A stretch of 64,000 bases of DNA from Solimonas sp040066175 (GCF_040066175.1 NZ_JBEAAM010000007.1:107277-171276), one strand, 5' to 3'. Numbered from the stretch's first letter, positions 38,618-47,837 are shown. Notes: generated by a model from the letters alone, not told the origin. A program made the numbers and translations.

Positions 38618-39832
38618 ATGGCCGCCTACGAATACAGCGCACTCGACGCGAAGGGTCGCCAGACCAAGGGGCTGATCGAGGGCGACACGCCGCGTCACGC
38701 CCGGCAGATGCTGCGCGAGCGCGGGTTGACGCCGCTCGAAATCACCGAGGTCACCGAGTCGAGGGCCACCAGGACTTCGCTGTTCCGCCGCGGCGGCAGC
38801 CTGTCGAGCACCGAGCTGTCGCTGTTCACGCGCCAGCTGGCGACCCTGGTGCGCTCCGGCCTGCCCCTGGACGAATCGCTCACCGCCGTGTCGGAGCAGA
38901 GCGAGAGCAAGCGCGTCAAGCGCATCGCGCTGGGCGTGCGCGCCGGCGTCGTCGAAGGCAACTCGCTGGCGCAGTCGCTGGAACAGTTCCCGAACGCGTT
39001 CCCGACGCTGTTCCGTGCGACGGTCGAGGCCGGCGAGCAGTCCGGCCAGCTTGACTACATCCTCGAACGGCTCGCCGACTACGTCGAACGACGCCAGGTC
39101 ATGCAGCAGAAGATCCTGCTCGCGGCCTTCTATCCGGCTATTCTGACCTTCGTGGCGATCTCCGTCGTCGTGCTGCTGCTCACCTATGTCGTGCCGCAGG
39201 TCGTCGAGGTCTTCACCAGCATCGATGCGAAACTGCCGGCGCTGACCACCGGACTGATCGCGGTCTCCGATTTCCTGCGCAACTATGGCGTGTATCTGCT
39301 GATCGTGCTCGCGCTCGCCGCACTGGCCTTCGAGCGCCTGATGCGTCAGGACGGCTTCCGCCGCGGTGTACACCGCAACCTCCTGCGTCTGCCGCTCGTC
39401 GGGCGCCTGGTCCGGGGCGCCAACACCGGCCGCTTCACGCGCACGCTCGGCATCCTGTTCGGCAGCGGCGTGCCGATCCTCGAGGCGCTGCGCATCGGCA
39501 CGCAGGTCGTCGGCAACCTGCCGATGCGCGACGCGATCGAGGCAGCGGCGGTGCGCGTGCGTGAGGGCGCGCCGCTGTCGCGCTCGCTGGCCTCGAGCAA
39601 GCTGTTCCCGCCGATCACGGTGCATCTGATCGCCAGCGGCGAATCGTCCGGCAAGCTCGACGAGATGCTCGACCGCGCCGCGGAGAATCAGGAACGCGAG
39701 GTCGAGACCCTGGTGGCGGCGATGATGGGCGTCTTCGAGCCGTTGCTGATTCTGGTGATGGGCGGCGTCGTGCTGCTGATCGTGCTCGCGATCCTGCTGC
39801 CGATCTTCGACCTGAACCAGCTCGTCAAGTGA
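38618..39832 (+). CDS. gspF: Type II secretion system inner-membrane platform protein GspF
   Basis: A 404-residue polytopic protein with two GspF cytoplasmic domains (about 65-190 and 265-390). Membrane spans lie near 165-195, 215-235 and 375-398. It starts MAAYEYSALDAKGRQTKG, typical of GspF/PilC. It anchors the GspE ATPase and the pseudopilus base. No pseudopilin genes follow; the next gene is a permease. A repeat hairpin sits immediately before the start codon. Confidence 0.96.
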   Translation: MAAYEYSALDAKGRQTKGLIEGDTPRHARQMLRERGLTPLEITEVTESRATRTSLFRRGGSLSSTELSLFTRQLATLVRSGLPLDESLTAVSEQSESKRVKRIALGVRAGVVEGNSLAQSLEQFPNAFPTLFRATVEAGEQSGQLDYILERLADYVERRQVMQQKILLAAFYPAILTFVAISVVVLLLTYVVPQVVEVFTSIDAKLPALTTGLIAVSDFLRNYGVYLLIVLALAALAFERLMRQDGFRRGVHRNLLRLPLVGRLVRGANTGRFTRTLGILFGSGVPILEALRIGTQVVGNLPMRDAIEAAAVRVREGAPLSRSLASSKLFPPITVHLIASGESSGKLDEMLDRAAENQEREVETLVAAMMGVFEPLLILVMGGVVLLIVLAILLPIFDLNQLVK

Positions 39833-39858
39833 CCGCCAAGGCGCGCCGCGCGTTGGCG

Positions 39859-39928
39859 GTCATCCCCGCGATAACGGGGATCCAGTGCTGCGGCAAGGCT
39901 GCTGGATGCCCGCCTGCGCGGGCATGAC
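39859..39928. repeat. REP-like inverted element
   Basis: GTCATCCCCGCGATAACGGGGATCCAG and a matching CTGGATGCCCGCCTGCGCGGGCATGACG face each other over about 70 bases, so each arm is itself a hairpin. Such paired palindromes are dispersed intergenic repeats in many gammaproteobacteria. It lies between gspF and the permease gene, 9 bases before the permease start. Confidence 0.75.
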
Positions 39929-39937
39929 GTCGGTTCG

Positions 39938-40702
39938 ATGATCGAACAGCTGGCGCTCGCCCTGCTCGGCTTCGCCGCGAGCTTCTTTTCCGCGCTCGCC
40001 GGTGGCGGCGCCGGCCTGCTGCAGTTCCCGGCGCTGATCCTGCTGGGCCTGTCGTTCGCCGGCGCCGTGGCCACGCACAAGGTCGCGGTCGTCGCGCTCG
40101 GCGTGGGCTCGACGCTGCGGCACTTGCGCGAAGGCGGCCTCGATTGGCGCTTCCTGATGCTGATGACGGCACTGGGTCTGCCCGGCGTCGTCTTCGGCAC
40201 ACGGCTCGCGCTGTCGATTCCGGACCGGCCGGGCAAGCTCGTGTTCGGCTTCGTCAACATCGGACTGGGGCTGTATTCGATCTTCCGGCCGCAGTTGGGG
40301 CTGGACCGTACGCCACGCAACCGTGAAGGCATCGGCCTGCTGATCGGCTGCGTGCTGACCATCGGCGTCGGCTGGCTCACCGGCCTGGTCGCATCCGGCC
40401 CGGGCGTGTTCACGACACTGCTGATGCTCAGCTGGTTCGGCTGCGACTACCGCCAGGCGGTCGCGATCACGATGCTCATGGTCGGCCTGTTCTGGAACGG
40501 GGCGGGCGCGATCACCGCCGGCTGGAACGGGCCCGTGGCCTGGCATTGGATCCCGGCGCTGGTGGTCGGCGGACTGGCGGGTGGCTACACCGGCGCCCAC
40601 CTGGGTCTGCTGCGCGGCAACCGCTTCATCAAGCGCGCTTACGAAGTGCTGACGCTGCTGATGGGTGCGAGCCTGATCGGTCAGTCGCTGATGTCAGGGT
40701 GA
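39938..40702 (+). CDS. TauE/SafE (TSUP) family permease
   Basis: A 254-residue membrane protein with about eight hydrophobic helices and the duplicated TSUP glycine-rich layout (FFSALAGGGAGLLQFPALILLG near the start, TGLVASGPGVFTTLLML in the second half). Family members move sulphite, sulphoacetate or other small organosulphur anions across the inner membrane. No sulphur-metabolism gene is adjacent, so the substrate is unknown. The 3' end overlaps the convergent plsX gene by 9 bases. It is probably not part of type II secretion despite its position. Confidence 0.88.
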   Translation: MIEQLALALLGFAASFFSALAGGGAGLLQFPALILLGLSFAGAVATHKVAVVALGVGSTLRHLREGGLDWRFLMLMTALGLPGVVFGTRLALSIPDRPGKLVFGFVNIGLGLYSIFRPQLGLDRTPRNREGIGLLIGCVLTIGVGWLTGLVASGPGVFTTLLMLSWFGCDYRQAVAITMLMVGLFWNGAGAITAGWNGPVAWHWIPALVVGGLAGGYTGAHLGLLRGNRFIKRAYEVLTLLMGASLIGQSLMSG

Positions 40703-41749
40703 CGTCACTGACGCAAGGTCGCCAGGCATCGCACCGGACGGCGGCCGCGCCGCATCGAGCAGGCGCACGATGCGGCTCGGCACCGCATTCTCGACTTCGC
40801 GCAGGCCGACCCGGATCGCGGCCGCGAAGGCCTGCGCGTCGGCGCTGCCGTGCGACTTCACGACGATGCCGTTGAGGCCGACGAAACTCGCACCGTTGTA
40901 GTTGCGTGGGTCCATGCGCCCACCGAGCGCCTTGAGCGCGGGCATCGCCATCAGCGCCGCGAACCTGGTGAAGATCGAGCGCGTGAACTCTTCCTTGATG
41001 AAGTGATAGATCAGCTTGGCCACACCCTCGCCGGTCTTGAGCGCGATGTTGCCGGCGAAACCGTCGCAGACGACGACATCGACGTCCTTGAGGAAGATGC
41101 CATCGCCCTCGACGAAACCGACGTAGTGGAGTGGTGATGCGGCGAGCAGCTGCGCGGCCCGCTTGATCACCTCGTTGCCCTTGATCTCCTCCTCGCCGAT
41201 GTTGAGCAGTGCGACCCTGGGCTTCTCGATGCCCAGCGTCGCCGTCACCAGGGCCGAACCCATCACCGCGAACTGCAGCAGCTGCTCGGCCGAGCATTCC
41301 GCGTTCGCGCCCAGATCGAGCATGTGCACGTGACCATTGACCGAGGGGATCGCGGAAATGATCGCCGGCCGGTCGATGCCCGGCAGGGTCTTGAGCACGA
41401 ACTTGGCCGTCGCCATCAGTGCGCCGGTGTTGCCGGCGGACACCGCGGCCTGCGCGCGGCCATCCTTGACCAGGTTGATCGCCACGCGCATGGACGAATC
41501 CTTCTTGTTGCGCAGCGCCTTCGACGGCGACTCGTCCATCGCCACGATCTCCGAGGCATGCTGCACGCGTACACGCGCATCCGCGCTGTGGTGGCGCTGC
41601 GACAGCCGGCTGGTGATCTGCGCCTCGTCGCCGACCAGCACGACGTGCAGCTCGGGATGCGCCGCCAACGCCAAAAGAGCGCCGTCCACGGCCGCTGCGA
41701 GGCCGTGGTCGCCGCTCATTGCATCAATGGCCAGAACGACCGGTGTCAT
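40694..41749 (-). CDS. plsX: Phosphate acyltransferase PlsX
   Basis: A 351-residue enzyme making acyl-phosphate from acyl-ACP for phospholipid synthesis with PlsY. It starts MTPVVLAIDAMSGDHG, the family signature. It also contains SAGNTGALMA and the DGFAGNIALKTGEGVAK segment. It follows yceD and rpmF as in many bacteria. The stop overlaps the convergent permease gene by 9 bases. Confidence 0.96.
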   Translation of the reverse strand: MTPVVLAIDAMSGDHGLAAAVDGALLALAAHPELHVVLVGDEAQITSRLSQRHHSADARVRVQHASEIVAMDESPSKALRNKKDSSMRVAINLVKDGRAQAAVSAGNTGALMATAKFVLKTLPGIDRPAIISAIPSVNGHVHMLDLGANAECSAEQLLQFAVMGSALVTATLGIEKPRVALLNIGEEEIKGNEVIKRAAQLLAASPLHYVGFVEGDGIFLKDVDVVVCDGFAGNIALKTGEGVAKLIYHFIKEEFTRSIFTRFAALMAMPALKALGGRMDPRNYNGASFVGLNGIVVKSHGSADAQAFAAAIRVGLREVENAVPSRIVRLLDAARPPSGAMPGDLASVTSP

Positions 41750-41790
41750 CGGGCGGGTGCCGCCATGTGAGCGCCCGCGGGCCGCGAGTC

Positions 41791-41994
41791 CTACTCGCCG
41801 ACTTCTTCGACAGCCGTGGCCTTCTCGATGACCTTCTTGCCGCGATAGTAGCCGTCCGCGGTCACGTGGTGACGGCGATGCGTCTCGCCCGAGGTCGGAT
41901 CGGTGGACAGCGCCGGGGCCTGGGCCTTGCGCTTCCAGTGCGCGTGGCGATGACCGCGGTACGCGCGCGATTTCTTGGAATCCTGAACTGCCAT
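41791..41994 (-). CDS. rpmF: 50S ribosomal protein L32
   Basis: A 67-residue ribosomal protein. DPTSGETHRRHHVTADGYYRG is the conserved core (reads as L32). No cysteines are present, so this is the zinc-independent form usual in gammaproteobacteria. An AHWKRKAQAPA stretch near residues 18-28 is slightly longer than some relatives. It is cotranscribed between yceD and plsX. Confidence 0.97.
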   Translation of the reverse strand: MAVQDSKKSRAYRGHRHAHWKRKAQAPALSTDPTSGETHRRHHVTADGYYRGKKVIEKATAVEEVGE

Positions 41995-42029
41995 TGCTCC
42001 ACTCCGTCGGGCTTCTCAAGCCCCACTAC

Positions 42030-42542
42030 TCACTGATGGGTCTTCAAGGTCCGCTTGAGTACCGCGAACGGATTCTCAGGCTTCTCTTCCGATGATTCTT
42101 GCGGCGCCGACGGCGCATTCGCGATGTCATTCTCGCACGACTCGCAACGCGGCAGCATCGGCAACGCCAGCAACACTTCCTCTTCGATCAGTTCCCGCAC
42201 CGGCAGCCGATCGTCCACCGCGCAGTAAGGCTCGGCGTCCGCCAGCACCGCGCGTTCCTCGGCCTCGTCGCGCACCAGGCGCAGGTCCAGCGCCAGGTCC
42301 AGCGGATGAGCGAAGCGCTGTCCGCAGCGCCGGCACTCCAGGTCCACCCGGCCGCTGACCCGTCCATGCACGCGCGGCCAGCCGCTGCGCGCATCGGCGC
42401 GGATGTCCACCTGCAGTGCAGCTGCCGCATCGGCGATCACCGCCTCGCGCAGTCGCTCGCAGCTGCGGATCGTCAGCTCGCCCTGGAAACGCTGCTCCTG
42501 GGCGACCGCGACCGAGGCCTGCACTTCGCGCGGAATGCTCAT
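42030..42542 (-). CDS. yceD: YceD/DUF177 family protein
   Basis: A 170-residue protein. Four cysteines form two pairs (CRRC and CESC) that may bind a metal. An acidic middle (DLRLVRDEAEERAVL) and the LIEEEVLLALPMLPRC segment are typical of the family. Members are associated with 23S rRNA processing or accumulation and almost always precede rpmF. The ATG giving MSIPREVQASV is preferred over upstream in-frame codons. It is divergent from maf. Confidence 0.92.
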   Translation of the reverse strand: MSIPREVQASVAVAQEQRFQGELTIRSCERLREAVIADAAAALQVDIRADARSGWPRVHGRVSGRVDLECRRCGQRFAHPLDLALDLRLVRDEAEERAVLADAEPYCAVDDRLPVRELIEEEVLLALPMLPRCESCENDIANAPSAPQESSEEKPENPFAVLKRTLKTHQ

Positions 42543-42620
42543 CGCCTGCCCCTGGACTACCCTTGGGCCTGAGGGGGCGCGCATCATAGTGAGCAGCCTC
42601 GCGAATGTCAAAGAAATTCA

Positions 42621-43220
42621 ATGCCTAATCTTGCCGCTGCCGGCGCGCCGCCGGTCCTGCTGCTGGCCTCGGGCTCGCGCTACCGCGCCGAGCTGCTGGC
42701 GCGCCTGCGGATCCCGTTCACGGCGATCGCCCCTGAGGTCGATGAATCACCGCGCGCGGGGGAAACACCGCCGTCTCTGGCGCAAAGGCTCGCGCGCGCC
42801 AAGGCGCAGGCCCTGCGCACCGCACATCCGCAAGCCTGGATTCTCGGCTCCGACCAGGTCGCGGTGCTCGACGGACGACTGCAGGGCAAGCCGGGCAGTC
42901 GCGCAGGGGCGATCGAACAGTTGAACGCGGCGTCCGGCCGGACCGTGCAGTTCCTGACGGCGGTCTGCCTGCTGACGCCGGGCGGTCACTTCGCGGCGCT
43001 GGACACGACCACGGTCCGCTTCCGCGCGCTGCAGCACGCGGAGATCGAGCGCTACGTCGATGCCGAGCCGGCGCTCGACTGCGCCGGCAGCTTCAAGTGC
43101 GAGGGGTACGGCATCAGCCTGTTCGAGGCGATCGAGAGCAGCGATCCGACCGGGCTGATCGGCCTGCCACTGATCGCCGTCTGCAGACTGCTGCGCGAGG
43201 CGGGTTACGCGCTGCCCTGA
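42621..43220 (+). CDS. yceF: Maf/YceF-type nucleotide pyrophosphatase (7-methyl-GTP type)
   Basis: A 199-residue Maf-family enzyme that hydrolyses modified nucleoside triphosphates. LLASGSRYRAELL is the nucleotide loop, and SDQVAVLDG and SFKCEGYGISLFE are family signatures. The SFKCEGYG form points to the YceF subgroup, which prefers m7GTP. It is divergent from yceD and its 3' end overlaps the convergent HAD phosphatase by 16 bases. Confidence 0.92.
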   Translation: MPNLAAAGAPPVLLLASGSRYRAELLARLRIPFTAIAPEVDESPRAGETPPSLAQRLARAKAQALRTAHPQAWILGSDQVAVLDGRLQGKPGSRAGAIEQLNAASGRTVQFLTAVCLLTPGGHFAALDTTTVRFRALQHAEIERYVDAEPALDCAGSFKCEGYGISLFEAIESSDPTGLIGLPLIAVCRLLREAGYALP

Positions 43221-43876
43221 AGCCGGCCTTCGAGATAGCCCGGCAGCGCGCGCACGGCATCGAGCACCGCCGCCGCGCCGGCGCGTCGCAGCCGTCCCGA
43301 CTCGTGCACCCCGCAGGCCACGCCCAGGCCCGGCATGCCGATCGCCTGCGCCATCGCCATGTCGTACTCGGTGTCGCCGATCATCAGCGCCTGCTCGGGC
43401 TGCAGACGTTCTTCGAGCAGCAGCTCGCGCAGCATCAGCGGATCGGGCTTCGACGCGGTTTCGTCGGCGCAGCGCGAATTGACGACGACGCGCGCCAGCT
43501 CGTGATGGTGCGCCAGCGAACGGTCGAGGCCGCGCCGCGACTTGCCGGTGGCGATCGCGATCCGGTATCCCCGGGCGTGCAGATCATGCACCGCACCGAG
43601 CGCCCCCGCGAACAGCGGCGCCTCGCCGGCGCCTTCCGACAGCCAGCGCGCGCGGTAGCCGTCGAGCAGCGCGCGCAAGCCTTGCAGCTGCAGTTCCGGG
43701 TACAGGCGCTGCAGACCCTCGTTGAGCCCCAGGCCGATCAGCTCGCGGATCGCCTCGTCGCTGCGCTCGGGCAGCTTCAGCCCACGGATCGCCGTCTGCA
43801 TCGCCGACACGATCTGCGCGGCGGAATCCGCGAGCGTCCCGTCCCAGTCGAAGATCAGCAGCCTGACCCGATGCAT
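43205..43876 (-). CDS. HAD-family phosphatase (phosphoglycolate phosphatase-like)
   Basis: A 223-residue HAD hydrolase. Motif I is DWDGTLADS with nucleophile and acid aspartates. Motif II is the Thr/Ser of IATGKSRRG, motif III is Lys in SKPDP, and motif IV is GDTEYD. A helical cap (about 20-80) is of the type seen in phosphoglycolate phosphatases and pyrophosphatases of this subgroup. It lies 3 bases downstream of rluC in the same direction, a frequent gammaproteobacterial pairing. Its natural substrate is not determined. Confidence 0.9.
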   Translation of the reverse strand: MHRVRLLIFDWDGTLADSAAQIVSAMQTAIRGLKLPERSDEAIRELIGLGLNEGLQRLYPELQLQGLRALLDGYRARWLSEGAGEAPLFAGALGAVHDLHARGYRIAIATGKSRRGLDRSLAHHHELARVVVNSRCADETASKPDPLMLRELLLEERLQPEQALMIGDTEYDMAMAQAIGMPGLGVACGVHESGRLRRAGAAAVLDAVRALPGYLEGRLQGSA

Positions 43877-43879
43877 CTT

Positions 43880-44830
43880 CTAGCGGCCCCGCGGCAGACG
43901 GTCGAGCAGATCGCGCAGCTCGTCCGGCAGCGGCGCGTTGAGGATCAGCTTCGGGAACTCGTTCTGCGCCGGCAGCGCCAGGAAGTGCGAATGCAGGAAC
44001 ATGCGCTTGAGGCCGAGCTCCCTGAAGCGGCGGTTGTCCTCGCGCTCGCCGTACTTGTCGTCGCCGGCCACCGGATGTCCCAGCGCGGCGGCGTGCACAC
44101 GAATCTGGTGCGTGCGGCCGGAGAAGATCTGCACCTCGCACAGCGTCGCGACTGCATAGCGGCTCTTAGGCGAGAAGCGCGACTTCGACGGCTTGCCGTC
44201 CTCCTCGTCGATGCGCACGCGCCGTTCGCCGCCGGCGATCGCGCTGCGCACCAGCGCGGCATCGACGTCGCGGTCCTCGCCGCGCCAGCGGCCGACCAGC
44301 AGCGCGAAGTAGCGCTTCTCGGCTTCGCCGTGCTTCAACGCGCGCTGCGCGCGCAGCAGCGCCGGCCGAGACTTCGCCAGCAGCAGCACGCCGCTGGTGT
44401 CGCGGTCCAGGCGGTGACACAGCTCCAGGAATGGGTGCCGCCCCCAGGCGCGCGCCGCTTCGATCACGCCGTAGGGCACGCCGCTGCCGGCATGCGCCGA
44501 CAACCCCGCCGGCTTGCTGATGGCGAGGTAATGCTCGTCCTCGTGGATGATCGCGTCGCGCAGCCGGTTCAGGACCGCGTCCGGCGGGCGCACCGCCTCG
44601 CCCTTGTCGGCTTCGCGCACTGGCGGGATACGCACTTCCTCGCCCTGTGCGAGCTTGCGTTCCGGCTTGACCCGGCCGCCGTCCACCCGCACCTGCCCCG
44701 AGCGCAGGAGGCGATAGACGTGCGACTTGGGCACGCCAGAGAGTTGTTTCAGCAGGAAATTGTCGATGCGCTGGCCGGCATCGCCGGGGCCCACCGCGAC
44801 TTTGCGGACTTGAGGGCGTTTCTGTGTCAA
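43880..44830 (-). CDS. rluC: 23S rRNA pseudouridine synthase RluC
   Basis: A 316-residue enzyme modifying 23S rRNA uridines 955, 2504 and 2580 in E. coli numbering. It has an N-terminal S4 domain (about 20-80) and a catalytic core with HRLDRDTSG at 139-147 (nucleophile Asp142). The only in-frame family-like start seen is a TTG giving M-TQKRPQVRKV. No ATG is close upstream, so either TTG is used or an unusual upstream start exists. It is divergent from rne, as in E. coli. Confidence 0.93.
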   Translation of the reverse strand: MTQKRPQVRKVAVGPGDAGQRIDNFLLKQLSGVPKSHVYRLLRSGQVRVDGGRVKPERKLAQGEEVRIPPVREADKGEAVRPPDAVLNRLRDAIIHEDEHYLAISKPAGLSAHAGSGVPYGVIEAARAWGRHPFLELCHRLDRDTSGVLLLAKSRPALLRAQRALKHGEAEKRYFALLVGRWRGEDRDVDAALVRSAIAGGERRVRIDEEDGKPSKSRFSPKSRYAVATLCEVQIFSGRTHQIRVHAAALGHPVAGDDKYGEREDNRRFRELGLKRMFLHSHFLALPAQNEFPKLILNAPLPDELRDLLDRLPRGR

Positions 44831-45134
44831 AATATGACACTCCGTGGGTTCAGGCGCGCCAATCGATTGAAATATCTGGCCGTTCCCGAATCGACGGATA
44901 CGGAAGTGAGATGAGGGGAAGGCGCGGCCGGCATTCTAGCAGCCCGTTCGGCTGCCGACAGCCCGCCCCCGACTGAGTTCTGGCGGCCGGCTCGATCGCC
45001 GACCGTCGCACCGACATTCGACAACAACCCGCGCTCGCGCGCCTCTCGGGCACCGCAGATGACCCACACCGTGATGATGGCCGTCCTGCCGATCCGCCCC
45101 ACCGCGCGCCTGGGCGCCGACCAGGAAACATTCA
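44831..45134. other. rluC-rne intergenic region, probable rne leader
   Basis: This 304-base gap has no credible gene. Its position and length match the long, autoregulatory 5' untranslated leader known upstream of rne in enterobacteria. One clear hairpin, GCAGCC-CGTTC-GGCTGC, lies at 44939-44955. TTGAAA occurs at 44868-44873 but without a -10 at 16-18 bases. No specific RNase E target could be defined. Confidence 0.5.
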
Positions 45135-47819
45135 ATGAAACGCATTCTGATCAACGCCACGCAGCGCGAGGAGCTGCGCGTGGCCATCGTCGATGGCCAG
45201 CGGCTGATTGACCTCGACATCGAAACCGCCGCCCGCGAACAGAAGAAAGGCAACGTTTACAAAGGCCGCATCACCCGCGTCGAACCCTCGCTGGAAGCCT
45301 GCTTCGTCGATTACGGCGGCGAGCGCCACGGCTTCCTGCCGGCCAAGGAGATCGCCCGGTCCTACTTCAAGGACGGCAAGTCCGGCAACCTGCGCGATCA
45401 GCTGCAGGAAGGTCAGGAAGTCATCGTCCAGGTCGAGAAGGAGGAGCGCGGCAACAAGGGTGCGGCGCTGACCACCTTCATCTCGCTGGCCGGCCGTTAC
45501 CTGGTCCTGATGCCCAACAACCCGCGGGCCGGCGGGGTATCGCGCCGCGCCGAGGGCGACGAGCGCGAGGAAGCCAAGGAAGCGCTGGAAAAGCTGCAGA
45601 TCCCGGACGGCATGGGCGTGATCATCCGCTCCAACGGCGTCGGCCGGCTGGTCGAGGAGCTGCAGTGGGACGCGGACTATCTCAAGGACATCTGGACCGC
45701 GATCGAGAAGGCCGCCGAGGAGCGCAAGGCGCCGTTCCTGATCTACCAGGAAAACAACATCATCCTGCGTGCGCTGCGCGACTACCTGCGCCCGGACATC
45801 GGCGAGGTGATGATCGACAACGAGGAGATCTACGAGCAGGCGCGCGTGCACCTCGCCCACGTGATGCCGCAGCAGCTGCCGCGGCTCAAACTGTACCGTG
45901 ACGAGATGCCGCTGTTCTCGCGCTTCCAGATCGAGTCGCAGATCGAGCTGGCACACGAGCGCACCATCCGCCTGCCGTCCGGCGGCTCGATCGTGATCGA
46001 CCACACCGAGGCGCTGACCGCGATCGACATCAACTCGGCCAAGGCCACCGGCGGCGGCAGCATCGAGGACACCGCGTTCAACACCAACCTCGAAGCGGCC
46101 GACGAAATCGCCCGCCAGCTGCGCCTGCGCGACCTCGGCGGCCTGATCGTGATCGATTTCATCGACATGAACTCGACCAAGAACCAGCGCGAGGTCGAGA
46201 AGCGTCTGGAGCAGGCGGTCGAGATGGACCGCGCACGCATCCAGCTCGGCCGCATCTCGCGCTTCGGCCTGCTGGAGCTGTCGCGCCAGCGCCTGCGTCC
46301 GACGCTGGCCGAGCACACCCAGATCCCCTGCCCGCGCTGCTCGGGACGCGGCCAGATCCGCTCGGTGGAGAGCCTGTCGCTGTCGATCCTGCGCCTGATC
46401 GAGGAAGAGGCGATGAAGGAGCGCACCGGCCGCATCATCGCGCAGGTGCCGGTGGACGTCGGCACCTTCCTGCTCAACGAGAAGCGCCTGGCGGTGCGCG
46501 AGATCGAGGCGCGCTGCCGCGTGCACATCGCACTGGTGCCGAACCCGACGATGCATACGCCGAACTACGAGATCCGGCGCGTGCGCGCGGATCACCTGCA
46601 GCAGGACAACAACAGCGCGATCAGCTACCAGCTGGCCCAGAATTTCGACGCCGCGGCGCACGAGGAACTGGCGCGGCCGCCGGCCATCGTGCGGGCACCG
46701 GCCGAGGCGGCGGTCAAGCAGATTCTGCCGTCCACGCCGGCACCGATCGTGATCCGCGAATCCGCTGCGCCGGCGATGGTGCCGGTCGCCGCGGCCGGCG
46801 GCGAAAGTTTCTGGGCGAAGCTGGCACGCTGGCTAGGTTTCGGCGCCCGGCCTGCCGCGCCGGCCCAGGCGGCGGCCAGCCCGGCGCAGCCGCGCCGCGA
46901 AAACCGCACGGAGCGCCGCGACGACCGCCGCGACCGCGGCGACCAGCGCCGCGACGCGAATCGCGGCCAGGAGCGCCGCCGCGACGGCGACAAGCGCGGT
47001 GAGCGCCAGGCGCCGCAACAGCAGCAGAAGCCGCAGCAGCGTTCGCAGCAGCAGCCCGCCAGACGCGACGACCGCGGCGGCCCGTCACAGCGTCCGCAGC
47101 AGCAGCAGAATCCGGCACGACGCGACGAGCAGCAACGCGGCGGCCAGCCGCCCCAGCAGCGGTCGCAACCGTCCCCTGCGCCGCGCCCTGAAGCCCCGCC
47201 CGCAGCGCCGCCGGCGGCTGCCGGGGCCGAGGCGGCTCAGGAACCGATGGTCGCCGTCCCGGGTGCGGAAGACGGCGGCAGCGCCGAGCGCGGCGAGAGC
47301 CGCGAAGGACGCGGGCGCCGTCGTCGCGGTGGCCGCGGCCGCGGCCGCGAGCGGCGCGAGCGCGAGGCTGCAGCGGCCGGCGTGGCCGGCGCTGCCGCCA
47401 GCAGCATCGACGAAGCAGCCGACGCGGCAGCGGATGTCGTCGAGCTTCAGCAACAGCCGGACCTGCCGCTGGAACCAGCCGCCGACGCCGCACCGGGCAC
47501 CGGCCTGCCGGCGATCGAGGACACGGCGACCGCGCCGGCGGAGATGCCGCCGGTGGCCACCGAGCCGATGGCTTTCGACGCCCCGGCGCCGGTCCCCGCG
47601 CCGGCGCAGACCCTCGACCTCGCGCCGGCGGCCGAGACCACCGAGCCTGTCGCCGAGGAAGCCGCAGCAGCGCCTGCAGCCGAGCCGGCCGGCGCGACCG
47701 CGGAAGCAACGTCCGGCACCAACGAGCCGCCGAAGTTTCGCGCCACCGCCCCGGCCTCCGACTACATGAGGCTGTTCGAGCAAGCGAGCCAGTCCGGCAC
47801 CGACAAGGACAGGAACTGA
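45135..47819 (+). CDS. rne: Ribonuclease E
   Basis: An 894-residue endoribonuclease and degradosome scaffold. The S1 domain is at about 35-125. The DNase I-like catalytic region includes AIDINSAKATGG and DFIDMNS (metal aspartates). The zinc-link CPRCSGRG lies at about 400. From about 520 the protein is a low-complexity scaffold with Arg/Gln-rich runs (RNA-binding type), then Ala/Pro/Glu-rich sequence. The tail is shorter than in E. coli but shows the usual composition. A strong bidirectional terminator follows. Confidence 0.97.
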   Translation: MKRILINATQREELRVAIVDGQRLIDLDIETAAREQKKGNVYKGRITRVEPSLEACFVDYGGERHGFLPAKEIARSYFKDGKSGNLRDQLQEGQEVIVQVEKEERGNKGAALTTFISLAGRYLVLMPNNPRAGGVSRRAEGDEREEAKEALEKLQIPDGMGVIIRSNGVGRLVEELQWDADYLKDIWTAIEKAAEERKAPFLIYQENNIILRALRDYLRPDIGEVMIDNEEIYEQARVHLAHVMPQQLPRLKLYRDEMPLFSRFQIESQIELAHERTIRLPSGGSIVIDHTEALTAIDINSAKATGGGSIEDTAFNTNLEAADEIARQLRLRDLGGLIVIDFIDMNSTKNQREVEKRLEQAVEMDRARIQLGRISRFGLLELSRQRLRPTLAEHTQIPCPRCSGRGQIRSVESLSLSILRLIEEEAMKERTGRIIAQVPVDVGTFLLNEKRLAVREIEARCRVHIALVPNPTMHTPNYEIRRVRADHLQQDNNSAISYQLAQNFDAAAHEELARPPAIVRAPAEAAVKQILPSTPAPIVIRESAAPAMVPVAAAGGESFWAKLARWLGFGARPAAPAQAAASPAQPRRENRTERRDDRRDRGDQRRDANRGQERRRDGDKRGERQAPQQQQKPQQRSQQQPARRDDRGGPSQRPQQQQNPARRDEQQRGGQPPQQRSQPSPAPRPEAPPAAPPAAAGAEAAQEPMVAVPGAEDGGSAERGESREGRGRRRRGGRGRGRERREREAAAAGVAGAAASSIDEAADAAADVVELQQQPDLPLEPAADAAPGTGLPAIEDTATAPAEMPPVATEPMAFDAPAPVPAPAQTLDLAPAAETTEPVAEEAAAAPAAEPAGATAEATSGTNEPPKFRATAPASDYMRLFEQASQSGTDKDRN

Positions 47820-47837
47820 AGGCGCCGCGCGTGCGGC

